Position numbers and translations under genes: made by a program
Origin: Phycisphaerae bacterium
GTDB taxonomy: Bacteria; Planctomycetota; Phycisphaerae; Phycisphaerales; UBA1924
DNA length: 64,000 nucleotides
NCBI GenBank assembly: GCA_016793805.1
Contig: JAEUIZ010000042.1
Location: forward strand, 62,001 to 126,000
Reading direction: 5' to 3'
In this document: positions 34,149 to 41,696 of the stretch, piece after piece
How the letters are laid out: every line of letters begins with the position of its first letter
Position numbering within the stretch: position 1 is the stretch's first letter
Notes under the pieces: generated by a model
Databases searched by the model: none
What the model was told of the DNA's origin: nothing
Seen by the model: only the letters and a program-made list of their open reading frames with translations

Positions 34149-36323
34149 ATGGGTCGCAGAACGTTCGGTTCGGGTCGGGGCGCGGCAGGCCAGCCCCTGG
34201 TCGAGTCCCTCGAGCCCCGCCTCGCCCTCTACAGCAGCCCCTTCCTCGCCAACCTGCCGACCCTCGCCGACATGCAGGACCCCGACAACACCGTCGTCCG
34301 CCTCCAACTCACCCAGGGCTTCATCGACATCGAGTTGTACGACCAGGCCGGGCCCAACGGCGCCTCCACCGCCCCCATCACCACCGCCAACTTCCTCAAC
34401 TACGTCCGCTCCGGACGATACGACAACTCCTTCTTCCACCGCCTCGCCAACGACTTCGTCCTCCAGGGCGGCGGGTTCTCCTTCAACGAGTCCGCCACCG
34501 CGCCACCCCGCTCCGTCAACGTCCAGACCGACCCGCCCATCCAGAACGAGTTCGACATCGGCAGGTCCAACCTCTCCCGAACCGTCGCCATGGCCAAACT
34601 CGGCGGCAACCCCAACTCCGCCACCAGCCAGTTCTTCTTCAACATCGTCGACAACCCCGACCTCAACACCCAGAACAGCGGCTTCACCGTCTTCGGCCGC
34701 GTCATCAAGGGCTGGGACGTCGTCACCACCATCAACGGCTTCACCGTCAGGAACCTCGACACCTTCATGACCGGCGCCGGGGGCAACGCCTTCGGCGAGG
34801 TCCCCCTCAGCGGGCCCAATGACACCGACCTCGTCACCCTCATCGACGCCGAGGTCATCAAGCCCGCCGAGGTCCGCTCCTTCATCTCCCAGTCCGCCTA
34901 CTTCCCCGACGGCTATCGCAGTGGCAAGATCGTCTCCACCGTCGAACTCTTCAACGAGGACCCCAACGCCGACACCGCCTACCAGATCATCGCCCGCTAC
35001 GAGAACGGGCTCCGCGACCAGGTCATCGACGCCGGAACCCTCATCGCCGGCGGCCACCTCTCCGTTCAGATCTCCAAGGGCGGCGATCCCTCCATCAACC
35101 GCGTCCGCGCGGGCGCCCCCTTCGCCTACGAGGTCCGCTCCACCCGACCCGTCTCCGCCTCCCTCAACCATCGGGACTTCAACGCCACCGCCGGCGAGGC
35201 CTTCTTCCGCCCCGGGATGGCCACAGAAGCACAACTCCAGACCTGGGACTTCGCCACGGGCCAGAAGGGCTCCGGCCTCGCCTCCTTCCTCGTCTACCAG
35301 AACCTCTCCGACGAGGACGCCTCCCTCACCGCCACCTTCTACTCCGAGACCGGCGCCACCTTCTCCATCACCAAGACCCTCGACGCCTACCGCCGCGGCG
35401 GCCTCAACGTCAACCAACTCACCAATGTCCCCGACGGGCTCTATTCCGTTCGAATCGTCTCGACCAAGCCCATCGTCGCCGCCCTCAGCCAGTACCGCGC
35501 CTTCCCCGCCCGGGCCGCCATCGACGTCGGGCAGTTCGGCGGGGGCGCCAGCCAGGGCATCCTCCCCGGCGCCATCATCACCGCCTCCGGACAGGCCACC
35601 ATCTCCGTCCTCTTCGCCGCCGACACCCCGGCCTCCATCACCGTCGACTTCGAGTTCATCCTCTCCGACGGCAGCGTCCTCACCAACAACGACCCCTTCA
35701 CCCTCTCATCCTCCTCCCGCCGACGCGACCTCGACCTCACCATCGCCAACGTCGGCATCCCCACCGACGAGTTCTTCTCCATCCGCTACACCGTCCGCAA
35801 CGCCGCCGCCCGCGTCTCCGCCGCCTATGTCAGCCTCGCCTCCGGCGACACCATCTCCACCACCTTCCAGGACGCCTCCACCCAGGAACTCTTCTTCGCC
35901 GACGGCTTCACCGATCCCTCCCCGGGCGCCTCCAACCAGGAGATCATCTCCCTCTGGAACCCCTACGCCGACCCGGGCGTCGTCTTCTCCTACCGCCTCC
36001 GCTTCCACTTCGCCAACGGGCCCGACGGCGAGATCATCCTCCCCGCCTCCGGCACCGGCACCATCAACCCGCGCCAACGCATCGACATCCCCGTCCGATC
36101 CCTCGCCGACGTCATGGCGCGCATCTCGTCCGCGACCCAGTTCCGCCACTACTCCATCACCGTCACCGCCACCGCCCAGCGCGGCGCCGTCCAGGAACAA
36201 TCCGCCATCTTCGGCATGCTCACCCGCATCGACTCCGCCGGAAACACCATCGCCTCCAACCCCACCCTCTCCGGCGAGATCCCGCTCTTCCTCATCACCG
36301 ACCCGCGCTTCGAGGCCCCCTGA
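34149..36323 (+). CDS. LEPR-motif protein with cyclophilin-type peptidyl-prolyl isomerase domain
   Basis: Residues about 50-215 match a cyclophilin domain: RLQLTQGFIDIELYDQ, NFLNYVRSGRYDNSFFHR, LQGGGF, MAKLGGNPNSATSQFFFNI and VFGRVIKGWDVVTTI. The arginine in FFHR and the SQFFF motif match conserved active-site positions. The N-terminus has VESLEPRLAL, resembling the LEPR-xLL motif seen at the start of many very large planctomycete surface proteins. The remaining 500 residues look like a series of beta domains with no recognised family and no C-terminal anchor. It may fold extracellular or surface proteins. Its 3' end overlaps the convergent aat gene by 29 bp. Confidence 0.82.
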   Translation: MGRRTFGSGRGAAGQPLVESLEPRLALYSSPFLANLPTLADMQDPDNTVVRLQLTQGFIDIELYDQAGPNGASTAPITTANFLNYVRSGRYDNSFFHRLANDFVLQGGGFSFNESATAPPRSVNVQTDPPIQNEFDIGRSNLSRTVAMAKLGGNPNSATSQFFFNIVDNPDLNTQNSGFTVFGRVIKGWDVVTTINGFTVRNLDTFMTGAGGNAFGEVPLSGPNDTDLVTLIDAEVIKPAEVRSFISQSAYFPDGYRSGKIVSTVELFNEDPNADTAYQIIARYENGLRDQVIDAGTLIAGGHLSVQISKGGDPSINRVRAGAPFAYEVRSTRPVSASLNHRDFNATAGEAFFRPGMATEAQLQTWDFATGQKGSGLASFLVYQNLSDEDASLTATFYSETGATFSITKTLDAYRRGGLNVNQLTNVPDGLYSVRIVSTKPIVAALSQYRAFPARAAIDVGQFGGGASQGILPGAIITASGQATISVLFAADTPASITVDFEFILSDGSVLTNNDPFTLSSSSRRRDLDLTIANVGIPTDEFFSIRYTVRNAAARVSAAYVSLASGDTISTTFQDASTQELFFADGFTDPSPGASNQEIISLWNPYADPGVVFSYRLRFHFANGPDGEIILPASGTGTINPRQRIDIPVRSLADVMARISSATQFRHYSITVTATAQRGAVQEQSAIFGMLTRIDSAGNTIASNPTLSGEIPLFLITDPRFEAP

Positions 36324-36972
36324 TCCGCTCCTCCGCCCGCGCCTCGAATCGCCCCCAACTCGCCTCCACCGCCAGCGCCCGCTCCAGCCGCGACAGGTAC
36401 TCCGCGCGCGGAATCTCCTCGCACCCGAACTGCGACAGGTGCGGCGTCCAGAACTGCACATCCAGCAGCACGAACCCCTGCCGCCGAAGGTGCCGCACCA
36501 GATGCACCAGGCACGCCTTGCTCGCGTCCGTCCCGCCCTCCTCGGGCCGGCTGAACTTCGACTCCGCAAAGAACGCGCCCCCGAGGTGAACCCCGTACAG
36601 CCCGCCCACCAGCCGCCGCTCCGGGCCCAGCCGCGCCTCCACGCTGTGCGCCAGCCCACGCCGCGCCATCTCCTCGTACAACGCCACGATCGAGTCGTCG
36701 ATCCACGTCTCCGGCTCATCCACCCGCGGCTGCGCGCATCCGCGGATCACCGCGCCGAAGTCCTCGTCCGACACGATCTCGAACGGGCTCGCCCGCAACC
36801 GCTTCGCCAACCGCCGCGGCACGTGGAACCCCTCCGCCTCCGTCAGCGGGATCACGCCCCGCATCGGCGGACTCAGCCATGCCAACGGTCCGCGGCGCGA
36901 GGTATCCCCCATCGGGAAGTACCCACGCCCATACGCCGCCACCAGCAGCGCCACCGCATCGATCCCGCTCAC
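36295..36972 (-). CDS. aat: Leucyl/phenylalanyl-tRNA--protein transferase
   Basis: Aat adds Leu or Phe to proteins with N-terminal Arg or Lys, marking them for ClpS/ClpAP degradation (N-end rule). This 225-residue protein shows AYGRGYFPMGD, LAWLSPPMRGVIPL, the WIDDSIVALYEEMARRGLAHSVEA segment and GGLYGVHLGGAFFAESKFS, all diagnostic. The start is a GTG at 36972 with AAGGAG 8 nt upstream, giving VSGIDAVALLVAAY; earlier in-frame codons give a non-family N-terminus. The C-terminus overlaps the opposing cyclophilin gene by 29 bp. Confidence 0.93.
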   Translation of the reverse strand: MSGIDAVALLVAAYGRGYFPMGDTSRRGPLAWLSPPMRGVIPLTEAEGFHVPRRLAKRLRASPFEIVSDEDFGAVIRGCAQPRVDEPETWIDDSIVALYEEMARRGLAHSVEARLGPERRLVGGLYGVHLGGAFFAESKFSRPEEGGTDASKACLVHLVRHLRRQGFVLLDVQFWTPHLSQFGCEEIPRAEYLSRLERALAVEASWGRFEARAEERIRGPRSAGR

Positions 36973-37069
36973 TCCCAACGCTCCTTGTTTCGTTCTTTGT
37001 TCGGAAAGCCTACGCTTTCCTTGAAACCCGCGCCCGCGCCTTCCGATCAAGCAGCGACGGAGGTTGTCC

Positions 37070-37306
37070 ATGTCGCAGGAACTTCTCAACCGGCTGCTCA
37101 GTTCAGACACCCTCGTCCTCATCGTCGGGGGATCCATCGCGATCGTCGCGATCATCGCCAACGCCATCCGCGCGGTCGTCCGTTCGACCACCCAGGAGCG
37201 CACGCGCCGCGAGATCGCCGCCTACATCGCCGAGGGATCCATGACCCCGGAGCAGGGCGAGCGGCTCCTCGTCGCCGGCGAGTCCCACAAGAAACCCTGC
37301 GGATAA
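37070..37306 (+). CDS. Small single-pass membrane protein (paralogue 1)
   Basis: This 78-residue protein has a transmembrane segment at about residues 16-33 and a cytoplasmic-looking C-terminal helix with RREIAAYIAEGSMTPEQGERLL. A GGAGG site lies 6 nt upstream of the ATG. It is the first of two tandem paralogues; the shared unit is a membrane helix, a basic stretch, then REIAAYxAEGS and a short helix-turn-helix-like segment resembling SHOCT domains. No function is known. Confidence 0.7.
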   Translation: MSQELLNRLLSSDTLVLIVGGSIAIVAIIANAIRAVVRSTTQERTRREIAAYIAEGSMTPEQGERLLVAGESHKKPCG

Positions 37307-37321
37307 CACGGGAGCCCACCG

Positions 37322-37630
37322 ATGTCCGAGTCCGAGGTCAAGGCCCTGCTCGTCGTCGTCGCCCTCGGCGGCAGTTTGATCGTCGCCGTCACCTGGATCG
37401 TCGCCGGCACCATCTCCAAGGTCCGCCGCGTCAGCGCACGCGAGGAGTCCCGCCGCGAGATCGCCGCGTACGTCGCCGAGGGCTCCATCTCCCCTGCCGA
37501 CGCCAAGGCCATCCTCGAAGCCGGCGAATCCGACCCCATCCGTGACAAGATCGCCAGCGGCGTCGCCTGGGGCACCATCCGCCCCAAGGACGCCGAGAAC
37601 CTCATCCGCGCCGGGCAGCCCAAGGCCTGA
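37322..37630 (+). CDS. Small single-pass membrane protein (paralogue 2)
   Basis: This 102-residue protein is 15 bp downstream of its paralogue. It has a transmembrane segment (about residues 8-28), then ESRREIAAYVAEGSISPADAKAILEAGES, aligning with the upstream protein. It adds a second copy of the motif idea at its C-terminus (IASGVAWGTIRPKDAENLIRAG). The unit suggests a small protein-binding or oligomerising module facing the cytoplasm. It converges on the dockerin-tailed gene, leaving 5 bp between stops. Confidence 0.7.
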   Translation: MSESEVKALLVVVALGGSLIVAVTWIVAGTISKVRRVSAREESRREIAAYVAEGSISPADAKAILEAGESDPIRDKIASGVAWGTIRPKDAENLIRAGQPKA

Positions 37631-37635
37631 GCGCC

Positions 37636-38535
37636 CTACGGCCCCGAGCACCCCGCCGCGTACCGGTTCGTGAAACATCCAAAGTCGTTCACGTTCAGCA
37701 CCGGCGGCACCGTGCTCCCGTCGCAGTTCGCCCGCGGGTCCCCAGCCGCGAACAGGTTCGTGAAGCACACAAAGTCGTTCACGTTCAGCACCGGCGTCGT
37801 CGTGCTCATGTCGCAGTTCGCGTAGCACGTCGGCACCGCCACCACGCTCCCCCGCAACTCGAACACCAGGTCCTGCGCGATCAGCGGCGGCGTCGTGTCC
37901 GGCGTCCCCTCAAAGATGTCCCGCCACGCCGTCCCGTCCCACTGCCGCGCATTCGCACCTGGCTTCCCGCGAAGCCCCGTGATCGTCACCGGCACCGCCC
38001 ACGGCCCAGACCCCAGCGTGCCCGTCGCCGCCCAATCCAGCCAGTACGTCCCCGGCGGCAGCGTCACCCCGATCGCCGCCGTCCCCGTCTGAACCCGCCG
38101 CGTCGTCCCGCACGTCTGGTTGTAGTACCGATACACGCTCGTCAGCGCGTTCGTCCCCGCCACCAGCCGGTTCGTCGTTGCGTCGCCCCAGACCACCACC
38201 GACCCCGCGTCCCCGGGCCGACCGCTCCAGATCCGCACCGTCACCCCGGTGATCGTCGGCGTCGTCGCTCCCGTCTGGTACGACACGTGCGTCATCGCGT
38301 CGATCGTCCAGCCGCCGGGATCGACGATCGTAAAGTCGTCCGCCACGCGGTACGCCCCGCCCTGCGCGAAGCCCGTGATCGAGTTCTGCGCCTGCACCTC
38401 GCTCGCCATGCCTCCGACAGGCAGGCACGCGCCCGGGGGGATCGTCACCAGCGGGCCGTTGTCATGCAGCACCTGCGCGCGCGCGGCCGCCCCCATCGCC
38501 CACCCCGCCGCGCTCGCCACGCTCACCCAGCGCAT
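37636..38535 (-). CDS. Secreted protein with paired dockerin-like C-terminal motifs (paralogue)
   Basis: This 299-residue protein has a signal peptide (ending AAARAQ), then a domain beginning VLHDNGPLVTIPPG with VADDFTIVDPGGWTIDAM and LPPGTYWLDWAATG, clearly homologous to the protein at 31198-32112. It ends in two dockerin-like motifs (CDMSTTTPVLNVNDFVCFTNLFAAGD and CDGSTVPPVLNVNDFGCFTNRYAAGC). The pair of paralogues lie 6 kb apart on opposite strands. Function unknown; extracellular location is inferred from the signal peptide. Confidence 0.8.
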   Translation of the reverse strand: MRWVSVASAAGWAMGAAARAQVLHDNGPLVTIPPGACLPVGGMASEVQAQNSITGFAQGGAYRVADDFTIVDPGGWTIDAMTHVSYQTGATTPTITGVTVRIWSGRPGDAGSVVVWGDATTNRLVAGTNALTSVYRYYNQTCGTTRRVQTGTAAIGVTLPPGTYWLDWAATGTLGSGPWAVPVTITGLRGKPGANARQWDGTAWRDIFEGTPDTTPPLIAQDLVFELRGSVVAVPTCYANCDMSTTTPVLNVNDFVCFTNLFAAGDPRANCDGSTVPPVLNVNDFGCFTNRYAAGCSGP

Positions 38536-38580
38536 CTCGTCTCGACTCCCTCGTACCGCCCCAAGCCTACCGCTCCCCGG

Positions 38581-38616
38581 AAAAAAAGAAAGGGGCGAGC
38601 CCGAAAGGCCCGCCCC
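38581..38616 (-). terminator. Rho-independent terminator after the OmcB-like gene
   Basis: On the minus strand a stem GGGGCG-x-GCC / GGC-x-CGCCCC with one mismatch and a 5-nt loop is followed by TTTCTTTTTTT. It lies 50 bp beyond the stop of the gene at 38667 and before the next minus-strand gene, so it ends that transcript. Confidence 0.85.
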
Positions 38617-38666
38617 GATCGTTCACCGTCCGGATCGCGACAGGAGCCGCGATCCCTCATGCACGA

Positions 38667-40253
38667 TCACTTGTACAGGTTCGTCGACTCGATCTCACGG
38701 ATCGGGTTCTTGAACTGGTCGCTGCTCACGTCCGTCACGAAGCGAACGTCGCCCGCGTCGCGCACGGCCCTGGCCTTGACCGTCCACGTCACCTTCGCCT
38801 TCGGCGCCAGCGTCGCCACCGGCGCGAACGTGATCGTCTGGCCCGCCGCCGAGCCCGCCGTCGCCCCGCCCGCCGAGACGAACTGCAGCCCATCCGGGAG
38901 CGTGCAGACGATCCTGACGTTCGAGTCCGCCGCCGAGCCCTGGTTGGTCACCACGATCGTGTACGTCGTCTCGGTCCCGACCTCGATCGGGTCCGGATCG
39001 TCCGTCGTCTCGACCAGGATCGCCGGGATGCCCGCCGCGTTGGTGGTGCAGCCCGCCGTCTTCGCCTCGGCGCACGCGCACCGGACCGTCGCGTTGAACG
39101 CGAACGAGCGGATCGTCGTCGCCCGCGTCACGACCTCGACCGTCTTGGTCTCGCCGGGGGCCACGTTCCCGAGGCTCCACGTCACCGTGTTCCCCGACGC
39201 CGCCCCGCCCGCCGACGCCCGGACAAACGTCGCGCCCTCCGGGATCGGCATCGTCACCGTCGTGCTCGCGCACGTCCCGTCACCCGTGTTCTTGATCGTG
39301 AACACGCTCGTCATGTCGCGACCCACGAACACCCGCTCCGTGCACTTCGCCTCGATCGTCAGCACCGGCTGCCGAACGACCACGGCCACCTTCGCCGAGT
39401 CCGCCGTCAGACCGCCCGCCGCCGTCGCCTGCGCCATGTTCTCAAACCGGCCCGTCTTCGTGGCCTTCAGCGCCACGTTGAACGCCTTGCTCTCCCCCGT
39501 GGCCAGCGTCCCCACCGGGATCTCCACCGTCGTCTTCCCGTCCGAGGTCGTCAGGCCCGCCGGCAGCGCGTCCTTGATGACGATGTTCTCCGCCGCCCCG
39601 CTCCCCGAGTTCTTCACTTCCAACTTCATCTGGATCGGGTCGCACAGCATCGCCTCCGGCGTGATCGTCTTGCTCAGCGTCAGCGCCGGCTGCACGATGT
39701 TCGTCGCCAGGCAGATCGCGCTCGAGTACGAGCAACTCAGGCACTGGCTCGACACCCCGACCTTGTCCGCCTTCGCCTGGATCTTGATCACCTCGGTCCG
39801 CCCCGCCGCCAGCGACGGGATCACCCACTGCGACGACCCGCCGGGGCCCGGACGCGCGCTGGGCGTCGAACTCACGATCGCCAGGTTGTTCGCGTCGCCC
39901 CCGCTGATCACCACGTTGTCCAGGCTCCCGCGCGTCAGGTTCGTCACGTGGATCTCGTAGTTGAACGCCGACCCCGCCCGGGCCTCCCGAGGCATCACCT
40001 GGTGCACCAGCACCGCGCTCGTCCCCTCGTCCCCCGTCGGGAACGCCCAGGCCGAACTGATCTGACCAGCCGAGAGCGTCGGGCGGTACGCCGACCCGCG
40101 ACGCGCCTCAGGCTGAGGGGCGGGCTGCGCCGCCGGCTGTGACGCCGCAGGCTTTGCCGGCTCCGCCGGCTTCTCCGTCTGCGCACACCCCCACAACGCC
40201 CACGCCGAGGCGAGGGCAACACCAACGGTCCGAAGACCACCATGAACTCTCAT
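38667..40253 (-). CDS. OmcB-like cysteine-containing lipoprotein with DUF11-type repeats
   Basis: The 528-residue protein has a lipobox-like signal (ALWGC, Cys23) and a Pro/Ala-rich linker. About four Ig-like repeats follow, of the type YEIHVTNLTRGSLDNVVISG, LEVKNSGSGAAENIVIKDALPAGL, FTIKNTGDGTCASTTVTMPIPEGA and YTIVVTNQGSAADSNVRIVCTLPDGLQF. These match DUF11/OmcB-type domains seen in the chlamydial cysteine-rich outer membrane protein. Cysteines are unusually frequent (CLSCSYSSAICLA, CACAEAKTAGC), suggesting disulfide cross-links in the periplasm. AGGAG lies 7 nt before the start, and an AT-rich TATTAT (minus strand, 40313-40318) may be a -10 box. A structural envelope role is the best inference. 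Confidence 0.78.
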   Translation of the reverse strand: MRVHGGLRTVGVALASAWALWGCAQTEKPAEPAKPAASQPAAQPAPQPEARRGSAYRPTLSAGQISSAWAFPTGDEGTSAVLVHQVMPREARAGSAFNYEIHVTNLTRGSLDNVVISGGDANNLAIVSSTPSARPGPGGSSQWVIPSLAAGRTEVIKIQAKADKVGVSSQCLSCSYSSAICLATNIVQPALTLSKTITPEAMLCDPIQMKLEVKNSGSGAAENIVIKDALPAGLTTSDGKTTVEIPVGTLATGESKAFNVALKATKTGRFENMAQATAAGGLTADSAKVAVVVRQPVLTIEAKCTERVFVGRDMTSVFTIKNTGDGTCASTTVTMPIPEGATFVRASAGGAASGNTVTWSLGNVAPGETKTVEVVTRATTIRSFAFNATVRCACAEAKTAGCTTNAAGIPAILVETTDDPDPIEVGTETTYTIVVTNQGSAADSNVRIVCTLPDGLQFVSAGGATAGSAAGQTITFAPVATLAPKAKVTWTVKARAVRDAGDVRFVTDVSSDQFKNPIREIESTNLYK

Positions 40254-40360
40254 TGGCCATCTCCTAATGGATGTCTAACTTGTCCGCTTCCCCACGCGAA
40301 GGGCAGGGATTGATAATAGGCCTTCACACGCCGCCGTGGTCGTAAGCGTTCCTAAGTCGC

Positions 40361-40762
40361 CTACGGCTTCGGGGTGAGTTCCTCACGAAGCGATCGCGCA
40401 CGCTCCATCAAACCCTCGCGGCCTCGCTCGGCGGGTGGCAAGGTGAACTCCCACACCAGTTCCGTGCGCACCCGCCCGGGCCATGCCGACGCCAGCAGGT
40501 CCATCGGCGGGTACTCATACACCGGCGCCCACGCCTGCTTTCCAACCGTCATCGGCTCCCGACCCTCCGCCGCCAGCCGAACCTCGAACGTCCCATAAAA
40601 CTCGAACGTCGCCGTCGCCGGCGTCCGCCCGACCTCCACGTCATTCACCCACGCCACCGCGCCGGGCGGGTCCGACTTGATCGTGACCGTCCGTTCCAGG
40701 CACCCGGACAGGCACGCCAGCGCCACCGCCCCGAACATCCAGGTTCGCTGCCCGCGTCTCAT
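40361..40762 (-). CDS. PEGA-domain lipoprotein overlapping lptB
   Basis: This 133-residue protein has a lipoprotein signal (ACLSGC, Cys21) followed by a PEGA-like domain: RTVTIKSDPPGAVAWVNDVEVGRTPATATFEFYGTFEVRLAAEG. PEGA domains are beta-rich modules found in envelope proteins. Its ATG (40760-40762) overlaps the lptB stop by 4 bp, so the two are translated together. That links it to lipopolysaccharide transport or outer membrane assembly, though no such role is established for the family. Confidence 0.78.
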   Translation of the reverse strand: MRRGQRTWMFGAVALACLSGCLERTVTIKSDPPGAVAWVNDVEVGRTPATATFEFYGTFEVRLAAEGREPMTVGKQAWAPVYEYPPMDLLASAWPGRVRTELVWEFTLPPAERGREGLMERARSLREELTPKP

Positions 40763-41616
40763 GCCCGCGCTCCCGAGGCCGGCGCCGGCTTGGACTCCGC
40801 CCTCGCGCCCGATGACGCGACAGCGCCCGCAGTGTGGCTCTGTCCCGCGGCAGTCGTGGAGGGGAGTGGGGGCGGGGGGGGGTGGTCGAACTCGTCGCCG
40901 CGGAACAGCGACCCCAGGTACACCCGCCGAACCATCTCGTTGTTGATGAGGTCCCGCGGCGTGCCCTCGGCAAAGACCGTCCCGTCGTCGATGATGTACG
41001 CCCGGTCGCACACCCGCAGCGTCTGCTGCACGTTGTGGTCGGTGATCAGGCACGCGATCCCGGCCTGCGCCAGCCGCCGGATCTCCCGCTGCAGGTCCTC
41101 CACCGCGATCGGATCCACCCCGCTGAACGGCTCGTCGAGCAGGATCAGCGTCGGATCGGTCACCAGCGCGCGCGCGATCTCGAGTTTCCGCCGCTCGCCC
41201 CCGGAGCACGTCCGGGCCGCGTGGTGGGCCTTGTGCGTGAGCCCGAACTGCTCGAGCAACTCCGTCGCGCGTCGCCTCCGATCCCGCCGCGACCCGGGCC
41301 GCGTCTCCAGGATCGCCAGCAGGTTCTGCTCCACCGTCATGCGCACAAAGACGCTCGGCTCCTGCGAGAGGTACCCCATCCCCCGCCGCGCCCGCAGGTA
41401 CATCGGCAGCCCCGTCACGTCCTCCCCGTCAAAGACCACCTCGCCCCCGTCCGCGTCGATCATCCCGATCGTCATGCGGAACGACGTCGTCTTGCCCGCG
41501 CCGTTCCGCCCGAGGAGACCCACGATCTCCGACCGATCCACCTGGAACGAGACCCCGTCCACCACCGCACGACCGGCGTAGACCTTGCGCAGTTGGATCG
41601 TCTCGAGCAGCGGCAC
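40759..41616 (-). CDS. lptB: LPS export ABC transporter ATP-binding protein
   Basis: LptB powers extraction of lipopolysaccharide by the LptB2FGC complex. The 285-residue protein has Walker A GRNGAGKTT (residues 36-44), a Q-loop LSQEPSVF, the LptB-type signature CSGGERRKLEIARAL, Walker B LILLDEP and the switch region ITDHNVQQTLRVCDRAYII, which is strongly LptB-like. An N-terminal GxxAVVDGVSF and the C-terminal NNEMVRRVYLGSLFRGDEF also fit. A Pro/Ala-rich extension of about 45 residues follows, longer than usual. lptA, lptC, lptF and lptG are not adjacent. It indicates a Gram-negative envelope. Confidence 0.93.
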   Translation of the reverse strand: MPLLETIQLRKVYAGRAVVDGVSFQVDRSEIVGLLGRNGAGKTTSFRMTIGMIDADGGEVVFDGEDVTGLPMYLRARRGMGYLSQEPSVFVRMTVEQNLLAILETRPGSRRDRRRRATELLEQFGLTHKAHHAARTCSGGERRKLEIARALVTDPTLILLDEPFSGVDPIAVEDLQREIRRLAQAGIACLITDHNVQQTLRVCDRAYIIDDGTVFAEGTPRDLINNEMVRRVYLGSLFRGDEFDHPPPPPLPSTTAAGQSHTAGAVASSGARAESKPAPASGARA

Positions 41617-41696
41617 GAGAAGAGTCTAGCCGACGCGGGCCCATGCCGAGGCGGGCAGGATCACCCGCCACGCCCGCGCCGTGCCGCCGAGAGCGA

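Noticed and set aside
36821-36840. CACGTG hexamers elsewhere (for example near 10171, 32886, 36830, 62551) as further parS sites
   Set aside because: One or both arms lack the GTTCC/GGAAC match; only the site at 47266 has both arms nearly complete.
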